The notes beneath the pieces were generated by a model. It ran no database searches and had not been told where the DNA came from. It saw nothing but the letters and a program-made list of their open reading frames with translations. A stretch of DNA of 17,332 bases, from assembly GCA_937894465.1 (NCBI GenBank), contig CALCRE010000211.1:1-17332 (forward strand), read 5' to 3'. Both the position numbers and the translations under genes were made by a program. This document shows, one piece after another, positions 6,920-14,486 of this stretch. Every line of letters begins with the position of its first letter. The first letter of the stretch is position 1. This DNA comes from an uncultured Clostridia bacterium (GTDB lineage: Bacteria; Bacillota; Clostridia; JAAYHZ01).

Positions 6920-7790
6920 TATTCTGAATTTGTTCTCTGATCTTTTCCAATTCACTTTTCATATCAACAACACACTTTGTGATATCAAGATTATTCGCCT
7001 TCGAACCTATGGTGTTAATTTCCCGATTCATCTCCTGAACCAAAAAATCCATCTTTTTACCGGAAGATGCTTTTTGTTTGATCATACCGTTTAATTGACC
7101 TATATGACTTTTCAGCCGTACAATTTCTTCGTCAATACTGCATTTATCTGCATAAAGCGCTACTTCAGTGATAATTCTGCTTTCGTCCAGTGTCTCGTTT
7201 TTGATGAACTCGTCCAAGCGCTTCATCAATCTTTCCTTGTATTCAACAGGAACTAAGGGTGCGATTTGTTCAACATCAGTCAAACGCTTCAGAATTTCCT
7301 CATTTTTCAATAGAATATCCTGTGATAATTTTGATCCTTCTTCGGTTTTCATCTTTAAGATTCTGTCTAACGCTTCATCCAAAACAGAACATGCAATTTC
7401 AGTGAGCTTTTCTTCATCTTCATCCATGGATTTCAACAAAATGACATCTGTCGCTTTGGTTAAATTGGATACAGTCAAATCATTTTCAATATTCAAAAGC
7501 TCACTGATGGATTCATATGCTTCTTTATATATTTTCGCCAGACTTTTGTTCACATGAACTTCATATTGTCCTTCTGAATAGCACTCATAATTGACAAATA
7601 CCTCAATTTTCCCTCGGGTAATTTTGTCTGAAATCATATTCTTGAATTTATCTTCCATATATTGAAACTGTCTGGGCATCCTGATGGAAATGTCCAAATA
7701 CCGATGGTTAACACTCTTTATTTCAAATTTGAAATAATGTCCTTCGATTGTACGTTCACCTTTACCGTAACCTGTCATACTTCTAAGCAT
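6912..7790 (-). CDS. yicC: YicC/YloC-family endoribonuclease
   Basis: YicC-family proteins (DUF1732) are ring-forming RNases; the E. coli member takes part in small-RNA turnover. The 292 residues match the family. The N-terminus MLRSMTGYGKGE is the family signature. The C-terminal half holds the DUF1732 core with DKCSIDEEIVRLKSHI (about 220-235) and DFLVQEMNREINTIGSKAN (about 254-272). It starts 30 bases after rsmE with only a weak AAGG site 14 bases from the ATG, so it is probably read from the dnaJ-prmA-rsmE transcript. A start at Met5 is less likely because homologues begin M-x-x-SMTG. Confidence 0.93.
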   Translation of the reverse strand: MLRSMTGYGKGERTIEGHYFKFEIKSVNHRYLDISIRMPRQFQYMEDKFKNMISDKITRGKIEVFVNYECYSEGQYEVHVNKSLAKIYKEAYESISELLNIENDLTVSNLTKATDVILLKSMDEDEEKLTEIACSVLDEALDRILKMKTEEGSKLSQDILLKNEEILKRLTDVEQIAPLVPVEYKERLMKRLDEFIKNETLDESRIITEVALYADKCSIDEEIVRLKSHIGQLNGMIKQKASSGKKMDFLVQEMNREINTIGSKANNLDITKCVVDMKSELEKIREQIQNIE

Positions 7791-7820
7791 ATTTTATATA
7801 CCAGCCTTGTTTAATTGCTC

Positions 7821-8543
7821 TTAAATTTCATTCATGCAAAACATGATAATGCCCGCAACAGTAGGCGCTGCGGTTTCGGTTCTCAAAATCCTCTTACCCA
7901 AAGATACCGGAACAAATCCCTTTTTACAAGCATATTCCACTTCTTTTTCGCTCAGGCCGCCTTCCGGTCCGACCAACACGGATATTGTTTTTACTTTATC
8001 AGGAACAAGATTTAAATCATGTAATGTTTGTGCCTTTTCCAATTCATAACAAATGATCTTTAAATCAGTATCGGTCAAATCCACTGCATGATTAAACTCC
8101 GATATATCAGAAACTTTCGGAATCCTTCCCCTCTTGCATTGTTTTGCAGCTTCCTCAGATATGGCATTCCATCGGGTCACCTTTTTGTTCTCCGGTCGAG
8201 ATACACATCGCTCGGATAATACCGGAACCACTTCAAAGGCGCCCAACTCAACACACTTTTGTATAACAACAGCCATTTTATCCCCCTTCGGTATACATTG
8301 AAGGATTGTTAATTTAGTGGCCGGTTCGGTTATATTCTCATTTGTACGGTCAATTGTAACTTCAATAAAATCTTGGGAAATTGAGGTGATATGTCCGTTA
8401 TACAGCAGATTATCACTGTTGCATAACTCCAACATGTCATTCTCCTTTTTACGCAATACTTTTAGGATATGGTTGACATCCTTCCCTTTGATCAGGATTT
8501 TACCGTCAGCTATATTTTGTTGTTCGATATAAAATCTTGTCAC
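7821..8543 (-). CDS. rsmE: 16S rRNA m3U1498 methyltransferase
   Basis: RsmE methylates N3 of U1498 in 16S rRNA of the 30S subunit using SAM. This is a SPOUT (trefoil-knot) methyltransferase with an N-terminal PUA-like domain (TRFYIEQQ through IDRTNEN), then the knot motifs VLVGPEGGLSEKEVEYA and VSLGKRILRTETAAPTV near the C-terminus. The frame can be extended to a TTG at 8564, but that codon has no Shine-Dalgarno site. The GTG at 8543 overlaps the prmA stop as GTGA, a classic coupled start, and gives the family-typical short N-terminus, so I start there (240 residues). It follows prmA as in B. subtilis yqeT-yqeU. Confidence 0.95.
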   Translation of the reverse strand: MTRFYIEQQNIADGKILIKGKDVNHILKVLRKKENDMLELCNSDNLLYNGHITSISQDFIEVTIDRTNENITEPATKLTILQCIPKGDKMAVVIQKCVELGAFEVVPVLSERCVSRPENKKVTRWNAISEEAAKQCKRGRIPKVSDISEFNHAVDLTDTDLKIICYELEKAQTLHDLNLVPDKVKTISVLVGPEGGLSEKEVEYACKKGFVPVSLGKRILRTETAAPTVAGIIMFCMNEI

Positions 8544-9451
8544 TGAAACACCATCGCTACCCAATCGTTTTCAACGATTGTCTCCAACAGCTGAAATCCG
8601 TTTTGTTCGTATGCGTCCTTCACATCTTTTTCTTTTTTTCTAATCACACCGGATAGTATGATGAAGCCGGATTCATGTAATGTTTGTTTCATATCAATAG
8701 CCAAATCAATTAAAACCTCAGCCAATATATTAGCTGCAATCATATGGAACTTCTCACCCTTCACCGATTCCAAGGTACCTTTGATCACCTCGATACCGGC
8801 GATATCATTAGCCTGAAAATTTTCTTTGGCAGCTCTTACGGCAGCATCGTCAATATCCACAGCTGTGATTTTACCGGCACCTTTTAAGCTGGCGATGATG
8901 GATAAAATTCCTGTTCCTGTACCTAAATCCAAAAAAGTATCTCCATTTGTCAGGTAACGATCAATCATTTGGGCACAAAGCCTTGTAGTTTCATGGGTTC
9001 CTGTGCCAAAAGCCATTCCCGGATCCATCTTGATTATTTTTTCATCAGCACTAGGATGATATTCTTCCCAGCTTGGAACCACAGTCATATTGTCGATCAA
9101 CTTAAAAGGTTTAAAGTACTCTTTCCAGGAGTTCCAGTTTTGATCATCCACCACATTGACAACCACATCGTTTTTCCCGTTGCAGGATTCCTTGATTCTT
9201 CTATTGATTTCACCTTTGATCAATTCAATATCAGAATCAATGCAAAAATATGCCTTGACCGAATAGTTCCGAGGAATATTCTCCACCAAGTCTTCTCCCA
9301 CATAATCCAAAGGCAAGGGGTTTTCCAAACGATCTCGCACTTCTTCGGGGTCTTCTACGGTAACACCGCCGCAACCTTGATCAAGCAGTATTTCCGAAAC
9401 CCAATCCACATCCTCTTTGTTTGTCGATACCGTAACTTCATACCAATTCAT
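8540..9451 (-). CDS. prmA: ribosomal protein L11 methyltransferase
   Basis: PrmA trimethylates ribosomal protein L11 with SAM. The 303 residues show an N-terminal substrate-recognition domain (MNWYEVTVST, then CGGVTVEDPEEV near 27-38), the linker motif DPGMAFGTGTHETT (143-156), SAM motif I FLDLGTGTGILSI (173-185), the acidic ribose-binding TAVDIDDAAV (about 197-206), and AANILAEVL (239-247). Its ATG overlaps the dnaJ stop as ATGA and its own stop overlaps the rsmE GTG, so three genes are translationally coupled. Placement after dnaJ is standard in Firmicutes. Confidence 0.96.
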   Translation of the reverse strand: MNWYEVTVSTNKEDVDWVSEILLDQGCGGVTVEDPEEVRDRLENPLPLDYVGEDLVENIPRNYSVKAYFCIDSDIELIKGEINRRIKESCNGKNDVVVNVVDDQNWNSWKEYFKPFKLIDNMTVVPSWEEYHPSADEKIIKMDPGMAFGTGTHETTRLCAQMIDRYLTNGDTFLDLGTGTGILSIIASLKGAGKITAVDIDDAAVRAAKENFQANDIAGIEVIKGTLESVKGEKFHMIAANILAEVLIDLAIDMKQTLHESGFIILSGVIRKKEKDVKDAYEQNGFQLLETIVENDWVAMVFQ

Positions 9452-10566
9452 AGTTTAAAAACCTCTTTAAGCTTATCTAAGAATCCGGTTTGTTTAGCAT
9501 TGTTTTTCTTACCGTCACATGTATTATCAAATTCACGTAACAGCTCTTTTTGTTTTGCACTCAAGTTTCTAGGAACTTCCACAGAAAAACGAACATACAA
9601 GTCACCTTTGTTTGTACTTCTCAATTGCTGAATTCCATGGTTTCTAAACCGGACAATCGTCTCGGTTTGAGTGCCTTCCGGCAATTTATAGGATAAGGAT
9701 CCCTCTAACGTCGGAATAGTTAAATCAGCCCCTAATGCAGCCTGGGTAAATGTAATCGGGAATTCACAATGAAGGTCGCTACCTTGCCTTTCAAAGATTG
9801 AGTGAGGCTTCACTCGTATACCAATGTATAAATCCCCTGAAGGACCGCCCTTAACACCGGGTTGTCCTTCTCTCCTCAATGTTAATGTTTGACCGTCATC
9901 AATTCCGGCGGGAACTTTTACATGTATGGAAGTCTTTTTTCGGATCGTACCATTGTTACAATCAGGACAAGGTTGCTCGATGACTTCACCTGAACCATTG
10001 CAGATCTCGCAAGTTCTCACGTTCATAAAAGAGCCCAGTATTGTATTTTGCCTTGTGTTGATTTTACCGGTTCCATTACAATGCTTACACTTAGAGGGTT
10101 TTGTACCTTCCTTTGCACCGCTGCCGTTACATGTGGTACATTTGACATTTTTCATCACAGAAATTTCTTTTTCCGTTCCAAAAGCAGCTTCCTCAAAGGT
10201 TAAATCCATCATAGACTGTAAATCGGCACCTCTTTGAGGTCCGTTACGAGTTGCCCCGGAAGAAAAAGGAGATCCTCCGAAGAAAGTGTCGAATATGTCA
10301 CCAAAACCGAAATCTCCGAATCCTCCGAAATCGGATTGATTCATCCCGGCATGGCCGTACATGTCATATTTTTGTCTTGATTCTTTATTACTTAAAACAC
10401 TGTATGCTTCATTTAATTCCTTAAACATTGATTCCGCTTCGCTATTGTTCGGATTCAAGTCCGGGTGATATTTCTTTGCCAGTTTTTTATATGCTTTTTT
10501 TATTTCATCATCTGTAGCACTTTTGCTGATTTCCAGCACCTCATAGTAGTCTCTTTTGTCAGCCAC
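9448..10566 (-). CDS. dnaJ: chaperone protein DnaJ (Hsp40)
   Basis: DnaJ delivers unfolded clients to DnaK and stimulates its ATPase. The 372 residues contain the J domain with HPD at 34-36, a Gly/Phe-rich linker (about 80-105), the zinc domain with four CxxC pairs at 143-146, 160-163, 186-189 and 200-203 (the fourth, CPDCNNGT, is the least canonical), two C-terminal beta domains and a dimerisation tail. It is thus a complete class I DnaJ. Start is GTG: AAGGAG at 10574-10579 lies seven bases upstream, and the nearby ATG at 10568-10566 is out of frame. It sits 226 bases from dnaK, beyond a hairpin and with its own promoter. Confidence 0.97.
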   Translation of the reverse strand: MADKRDYYEVLEISKSATDDEIKKAYKKLAKKYHPDLNPNNSEAESMFKELNEAYSVLSNKESRQKYDMYGHAGMNQSDFGGFGDFGFGDIFDTFFGGSPFSSGATRNGPQRGADLQSMMDLTFEEAAFGTEKEISVMKNVKCTTCNGSGAKEGTKPSKCKHCNGTGKINTRQNTILGSFMNVRTCEICNGSGEVIEQPCPDCNNGTIRKKTSIHVKVPAGIDDGQTLTLRREGQPGVKGGPSGDLYIGIRVKPHSIFERQGSDLHCEFPITFTQAALGADLTIPTLEGSLSYKLPEGTQTETIVRFRNHGIQQLRSTNKGDLYVRFSVEVPRNLSAKQKELLREFDNTCDGKKNNAKQTGFLDKLKEVFKL

Positions 10567-10607
10567 ATGACCACTCCTTACAAATATATTTCTTAAAAAT
10601 CCGAATC

Positions 10608-10637
10608 ATTATAGCACATTTTCAGTATACACTGCAA
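10608..10637 (-). promoter_or_regulatory. promoter of the dnaJ-prmA-rsmE unit
   Basis: On the minus strand TTGCAG (10632-10637), an 18-base spacer and TATAAT (10608-10613) with a TG one base upstream form an extended -10 promoter. The predicted start near 10601 leaves a leader of about 35 bases. No CIRCE arms are present nearby, so HrcA is not expected to control it. Confidence 0.65.
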
Positions 10638-10690
10638 GTTACGAAAAATGTAGATCAAATGTCGGTCCAACTGATCGAATTTGTAGCATT

Positions 10691-10740
10691 ATAAAATGAA
10701 AGCGTGTAAAGACTTCGAAAAATGAAGTCTTTACTACGCT
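10691..10740 (-). terminator. long hairpin between dnaK and dnaJ
   Basis: AGCGT-TAAAGACTTC (10701-10716, with one extra base) pairs with 10724-10740 to form a stem of about 15 bp with a 7-base loop. On the minus strand it is followed by TTTCATTTTAT, a moderately U-rich tail, so it should end or attenuate the hrcA-grpE-dnaK transcript. It may also be a 3' stabiliser or processing hairpin. A smaller palindrome, AGGTT / AACCT, lies at 10755-10768 between it and the dnaK stop. Confidence 0.6.
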
Positions 10741-10792
10741 TAATTTCATAATTCAGGTTAGTAAACCTTTCTTATAGATCATTCAATACTCA

Positions 10793-12628
10793 TTATTTCT
10801 TTTCGTCTTCGTCATCAACGACTTCGTAATCTGCATCATAAACATTATCCTGTTCCGGTTGTTCTTGATGTCCTTGCTCATTTTGTCCCATATTCGGATT
10901 CTGTTGATAAATCTTCGAAGACAAATCATAGAACACTTGTTGCAGTTTATCTGCAGCATTCTTTATTTTTTCTGTGTCATTGCCTTTTAACGCTTCCTTG
11001 ACGTGATCGATTTCGGCTTGCACCTTTGCTTTGTCGTTGCTGTCTAATTTATCGCCTACGTCCTTTAAGGTTTTCTCTGCTTGATACACAGCATTGTCGG
11101 CATTGTTTCTAACCTCAACATTTTCCTTGTTTTTCTTATCTTCCGCAGCAAACTTTTCAGCTTCCTTCACCGCTTTGTCAACTTCTGCATCCGTCAAGTT
11201 GGTAGATGCCGTGATGGTCACCTTTTGCTCATGTCCGGTACCCATATCTTTTGCTGAAACGTGAACAATACCGTTGGCATCGATATCAAATGCCACCTCG
11301 ATTTGAGGAACTCCACGAGGTGCCGGAGCAATTCCGGTTAATTGGAACTTGCCTAATGTCTTGTTATAGGACGCCATTTCTCTTTCACCTTGTAGAACAT
11401 GAATATCAACGGCAGTCTGTCCGTCTGCTGCTGTGGAAAATATCTGGCTCTTCTTGGTAGGAATGGTGGTATTTCTTTCGATTAGCTTCGTGAATACACC
11501 GCCTAATGTTTCAATTCCCAAAGAAAGAGGTGTTACGTCCAAAAGTAACAAATCCTTCACGTCACCGGTCAATACACCGGCTTGAATTGCTGCACCCACT
11601 GCAACACACTCATCAGGATTAATGCCCTTGAAAGGTTCTTGTTGCAAATGATCTTTAATCGCTTGTTGAACAGCAGGAATTCTGGTGGATCCGCCTACCA
11701 TCAATACTTTGTTAATTTCTTTTGCGGTTAAACCGGCATCTGACATTGCTTTTCTGGTGGGTTCCATTGTTTTTTCCACAAGGTCTGCTGTCAATTCATT
11801 AAATTTCGCGCGGGTCAAAGTTACGTCCATATGTTTAGGACCTGTTGCGTCAGCTGTGATAAAGGGCAGATTGATGTTGGTGGTCATCACTGTGGACAAT
11901 TCAATCTTGGCTTTTTCAGCAGCTTCTTTCAAACGTTGCATAGCCATTTTATCAGAAGACAGATCAATTCCACTGTCTTTTTTAAATTCGCTGATCAACC
12001 AGTTCATGACTCTTTGGTCAAAGTCATCTCCTCCTAAGCGGTTATTACCATTTGTTGCCAGCACTTCGAAAACACCGTCTCCGATTTCAAGAATAGAAAC
12101 GTCAAATGTTCCACCGCCTAAGTCGAATACCATGATCTTCTGATCGGTCTCTTTATCCAACCCATATGCCAAAGCAGCGGCAGTAGGTTCGTTAACGATT
12201 CTCAACACTTCCATACCTGCTATTTTACCGGCATCTTTTGTCGCTTGCCTTTGTGCATCGCTAAAATAAGCAGGTACGGTAACGACCACCTGATTTACCT
12301 CTTCACCTAAATAAGCTTCAGCATCAGCTTTTAATTTTTGCAATATCATTGCGCTGATTTCTTGCGGTGAATAATTTTTATTATCTATTTTAATTTTACG
12401 ATCCGATCCCATGTCGCGTTTGATGGATGCTATGGTTCTTTCCGGGTTTGTTATGGCCTGACGCTTTGCAACTTGGCCTACCAACCGTTCGCCTGTCTTG
12501 GAAAATGCAACAACAGACGGTGTTGTTCTGTTGCCTTCCGCATTGGTGATAACAATCGGCTCTCCGCCTTCCATAACTGCAACACATGAGTTTGTAGTTC
12601 CTAAATCAATTCCTATTACTTTTGCCAT
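10793..12628 (-). CDS. dnaK: molecular chaperone DnaK (Hsp70)
   Basis: DnaK binds exposed hydrophobic peptides in an ATP-regulated cycle with DnaJ and GrpE. The 611 residues are full length. Visible are phosphate loop 1 GIDLGTTNSCVAV (6-18), VNEPTAAALAYGL (145-157), phosphate loop 2 DLGGGTFDVS (169-178), the interdomain linker DLLLLDVTPLS near 360, substrate-binding NTTIPTKKSQIF, the helical lid, and a Gln-rich then acidic tail ending DDEDEKK. The nucleotide-binding domain lacks the roughly 24-residue insert of Gram-negative DnaK near residue 75, a Firmicutes trait. A strong AGGAGGT lies at 12633-12639. A gap of 119 bases separates it from grpE; I see no convincing promoter there. Confidence 0.98.
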   Translation of the reverse strand: MAKVIGIDLGTTNSCVAVMEGGEPIVITNAEGNRTTPSVVAFSKTGERLVGQVAKRQAITNPERTIASIKRDMGSDRKIKIDNKNYSPQEISAMILQKLKADAEAYLGEEVNQVVVTVPAYFSDAQRQATKDAGKIAGMEVLRIVNEPTAAALAYGLDKETDQKIMVFDLGGGTFDVSILEIGDGVFEVLATNGNNRLGGDDFDQRVMNWLISEFKKDSGIDLSSDKMAMQRLKEAAEKAKIELSTVMTTNINLPFITADATGPKHMDVTLTRAKFNELTADLVEKTMEPTRKAMSDAGLTAKEINKVLMVGGSTRIPAVQQAIKDHLQQEPFKGINPDECVAVGAAIQAGVLTGDVKDLLLLDVTPLSLGIETLGGVFTKLIERNTTIPTKKSQIFSTAADGQTAVDIHVLQGEREMASYNKTLGKFQLTGIAPAPRGVPQIEVAFDIDANGIVHVSAKDMGTGHEQKVTITASTNLTDAEVDKAVKEAEKFAAEDKKNKENVEVRNNADNAVYQAEKTLKDVGDKLDSNDKAKVQAEIDHVKEALKGNDTEKIKNAADKLQQVFYDLSSKIYQQNPNMGQNEQGHQEQPEQDNVYDADYEVVDDEDEKK

Positions 12629-12747
12629 ATTTACCTCCTGTAAATGCTATTTTAAGCCTTCTTTTCTTTATTAATTTTTTTGAATACTTACATAACTATA
12701 TTCTATATCATTTTGACTTTTCCTGACTATCGAGAGAAAAAAAATTG

Positions 12748-13356
12748 TCAGTTCGCCACTTTAACCATACTGTATCGAATCACTTGATCCTTATATTGAT
12801 AACCGGATTGAAGCTCTTCTACTATGGTGTTTTCCGCTATTTTTTCATCTTCTATATGCATGACTGCATTATGAATATTAGGGTCGAACTCGCATCCTAA
12901 TGCTTCAATTTTCTCCACCCCGATATCCGACAATACAGTATCAAGTTGCTTTGCCACCAAAGACACTCCTTCACGGAAGGATTTATCATCTTGCGTGTCA
13001 ATTGCATTTAATGCACGACCAAAGTTGTCAACCACCGGTAGAATTTTGGATACAGTATCGCATATCCCTTCTTGATACAGTCGTTCCTTTTCTTTGGCAG
13101 TTCTCTTTTTGTAATTGTCAAACTCTGCAGCCAGTCTTTGCAGGCGGTCTACATAAGATTGACATTCTTCGGTAGCTTTTGTCAACTTCTCTTCGTATTC
13201 ATTACGAATTGTTTCCAATTCAGAATCATTGGCCTTCTCAATACACTTTTCTTCCATAAGCTCCTCTCTACAATTCTCCAGAGTATTTTCTACATTCTCG
13301 GAATTCACCGAGTCAGTGGATTCTACATTCTTTTTGTTTTCTTTCGCATTCAACAA
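12748..13356 (-). CDS. grpE: nucleotide exchange factor GrpE
   Basis: GrpE dimers release ADP from DnaK. The 202 residues have a charged, disordered N-terminus, a long coiled coil (about 40-110, including RLAAEFDNYKKRTAKEKERL at 74-93), and the C-terminal beta head with VEKIEALGCEFDPNIHNAVM and GYQYKDQVIRYSMVKVAN. The start is inferred as TTG (13354-13356): AAAGGA at 13365-13370 is eight bases upstream, and the only nearby ATG is out of frame and closes after three codons. A second TTG follows directly. The first in-frame ATG would remove over 30 residues. It lies 37 bases after hrcA in the CIRCE-controlled unit. Confidence 0.96.
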   Translation of the reverse strand: MLNAKENKKNVESTDSVNSENVENTLENCREELMEEKCIEKANDSELETIRNEYEEKLTKATEECQSYVDRLQRLAAEFDNYKKRTAKEKERLYQEGICDTVSKILPVVDNFGRALNAIDTQDDKSFREGVSLVAKQLDTVLSDIGVEKIEALGCEFDPNIHNAVMHIEDEKIAENTIVEELQSGYQYKDQVIRYSMVKVAN

Positions 13357-13364
13357 ATCATCCG

Positions 13365-13370
13365 TCCTTT
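13365..13370 (-). promoter_or_regulatory. Shine-Dalgarno site that sets the TTG start of grpE
   Basis: AAAGGA on the minus strand lies eight bases before the TTG at 13356. No in-frame ATG or GTG lies within a usable distance, so this site decides the start choice. Confidence 0.7.
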
Positions 13371-13393
13371 CTCATCCCCTTAACAGGATGTAA

Positions 13394-14398
13394 TTATCTG
13401 TTATTTTGCAACTTCATCCTTAAATATGACATAATGCTGATAATCCTGCCATATTCCATCCTGATCGGTCCCATAATGCAGATATTTGCGTTTATACCGC
13501 CTCTCATATTCGCCGAAATGGTACTGATATTCTCAAAACCCTTTATAGGGTGTTCTGATCCTATCTTTATATCAATGCTTTCGGTCAAATTAGAAAGCAA
13601 GATGGACAATAATGTTTTTTTGTCATTCATTAAGTTCATGACATTCTTAATCGATATTATGTCATTGAACTCCGGGTAATCCAAAAAATTGGTTACGCCT
13701 TCAATTAAAATATCCGGCACCAAGTTTCTATACTCCATGTCTTTAATGGCATAGATTACTTTGATGAAGACATTTTCCTTAACAATATCACGATACTCGA
13801 ATTCGGAGAAATTCTCCTTCTCCAAATCCTTCAAGGGTTTACCGGTGTATTTGTTCGTCAAATACTCCGACAATCCATTTAACAAATTAACATCAATCTC
13901 ATTCACTCGAATGAGCTCGGTATACACATGCTTGTTACTATCTATAATCATTACGGCAGCAACATGCTCTTCCACTTTTACAATTCTTACTGCATCCAAT
14001 ATGATGCCTTTTTCTTTTTTCTCACATCCAAAAACAGTATATCCCGATACATTGGATAATATATAGGATATTTTCTGCAATAATCCTTTCATCGAAGTGA
14101 CACTGTCATCCAAAATGGAATTGACCAGCCCGGCATCTTCGACGGATATGGATCTGCCTCGCACCAATTCGTCAACATACAAGCGAAAACCGCGCTCCGA
14201 CGGAACTCTTCCGGCCGAAGTGTGCGGTTGCGTAATAAAACCTTGTTCTTCCAACAGAGCCATTTCATTTCGTATAGTTGCAGAGCTCAAACTTATTCCA
14301 TATTTTCGAGCCACTGTTTTGGACCCTACAGGCTCACCGTTTTCGATGTAATCATCTATGATGGCCTGCAAAATTCTTTGCTTACGGTCATCTAACAT
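13394..14398 (-). CDS. hrcA: heat-inducible transcription repressor HrcA
   Basis: HrcA binds CIRCE and represses the chaperone operons until misfolded protein titrates GroEL, which it needs for activity. The 334 residues show the N-terminal winged helix (DRKQRILQAIIDDYI; VGSKTVARKYGISLSSATIRNEM; LLEEQGFITQPHTSAGRVPS, about residues 4-68), then the GAF-like and inserted domains typical of HrcA, ending ARGG-like NMRGGINANICIMGP and a C-terminal basic segment. The ATG follows AAGGAGAG at 14406-14413. It is the first gene after a perfect CIRCE and so is autoregulated. Confidence 0.97.
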   Translation of the reverse strand: MLDDRKQRILQAIIDDYIENGEPVGSKTVARKYGISLSSATIRNEMALLEEQGFITQPHTSAGRVPSERGFRLYVDELVRGRSISVEDAGLVNSILDDSVTSMKGLLQKISYILSNVSGYTVFGCEKKEKGIILDAVRIVKVEEHVAAVMIIDSNKHVYTELIRVNEIDVNLLNGLSEYLTNKYTGKPLKDLEKENFSEFEYRDIVKENVFIKVIYAIKDMEYRNLVPDILIEGVTNFLDYPEFNDIISIKNVMNLMNDKKTLLSILLSNLTESIDIKIGSEHPIKGFENISTISANMRGGINANICIMGPIRMEYGRIISIMSYLRMKLQNNR

Positions 14399-14416
14399 AA
14401 ATACACTCTCCTTATG

Positions 14417-14443
14417 TTAGCACTCAAGGTGTTCGAGTGCTAA
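14417..14443 (-). promoter_or_regulatory. CIRCE operator of the hrcA-grpE-dnaK unit
   Basis: TTAGCACTC, nine bases, GAGTGCTAA matches the canonical CIRCE inverted repeat without mismatch. It begins at the predicted transcription start, overlaps the untranslated leader and ends just before the hrcA Shine-Dalgarno site, the arrangement known for HrcA repression. It is the only copy in the window. Confidence 0.98.
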
Positions 14444-14450
14444 CATATTT

Positions 14451-14479
14451 AAAATAACATTTTGGCTTGGATTTGTCAA
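14451..14479 (-). promoter_or_regulatory. sigma-A-type promoter upstream of hrcA
   Basis: A consensus TTGACA (14474-14479) is followed after 17 bases by TATTTT (14451-14456) on the minus strand. The predicted start near 14443 coincides with the outer end of CIRCE. The -35 box lies 8 bases from the hemW stop codon. Confidence 0.75.
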
Positions 14480-14486
14480 GCAAATA

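Noticed and set aside
8969..9631. 220-codon plus-strand frame opposite prmA and the dnaJ 3' end
   Set aside because: It is long but spans two confidently identified minus-strand genes and their ATGA junction. Its translation is rich in Phe, Ile and His with no recognisable domain.
10567..10700. Second CIRCE or heat-shock operator before dnaJ
   Set aside because: No TTAGCACTC or GAGTGCTAA arm is present; the TAGCACATT at 10612-10620 has no matching inverted arm.
11685..12143. 152-codon plus-strand frame opposite dnaK
   Set aside because: Antisense frames in dnaK are a known artefact of its codon pattern; here there is no ribosome binding site or recognisable product.
12629..12747. Internal promoter between grpE and dnaK
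   Set aside because: TATAGA/TATAAC-like hexamers exist in this AT-rich gap but none has a partner -35 box at proper spacing.
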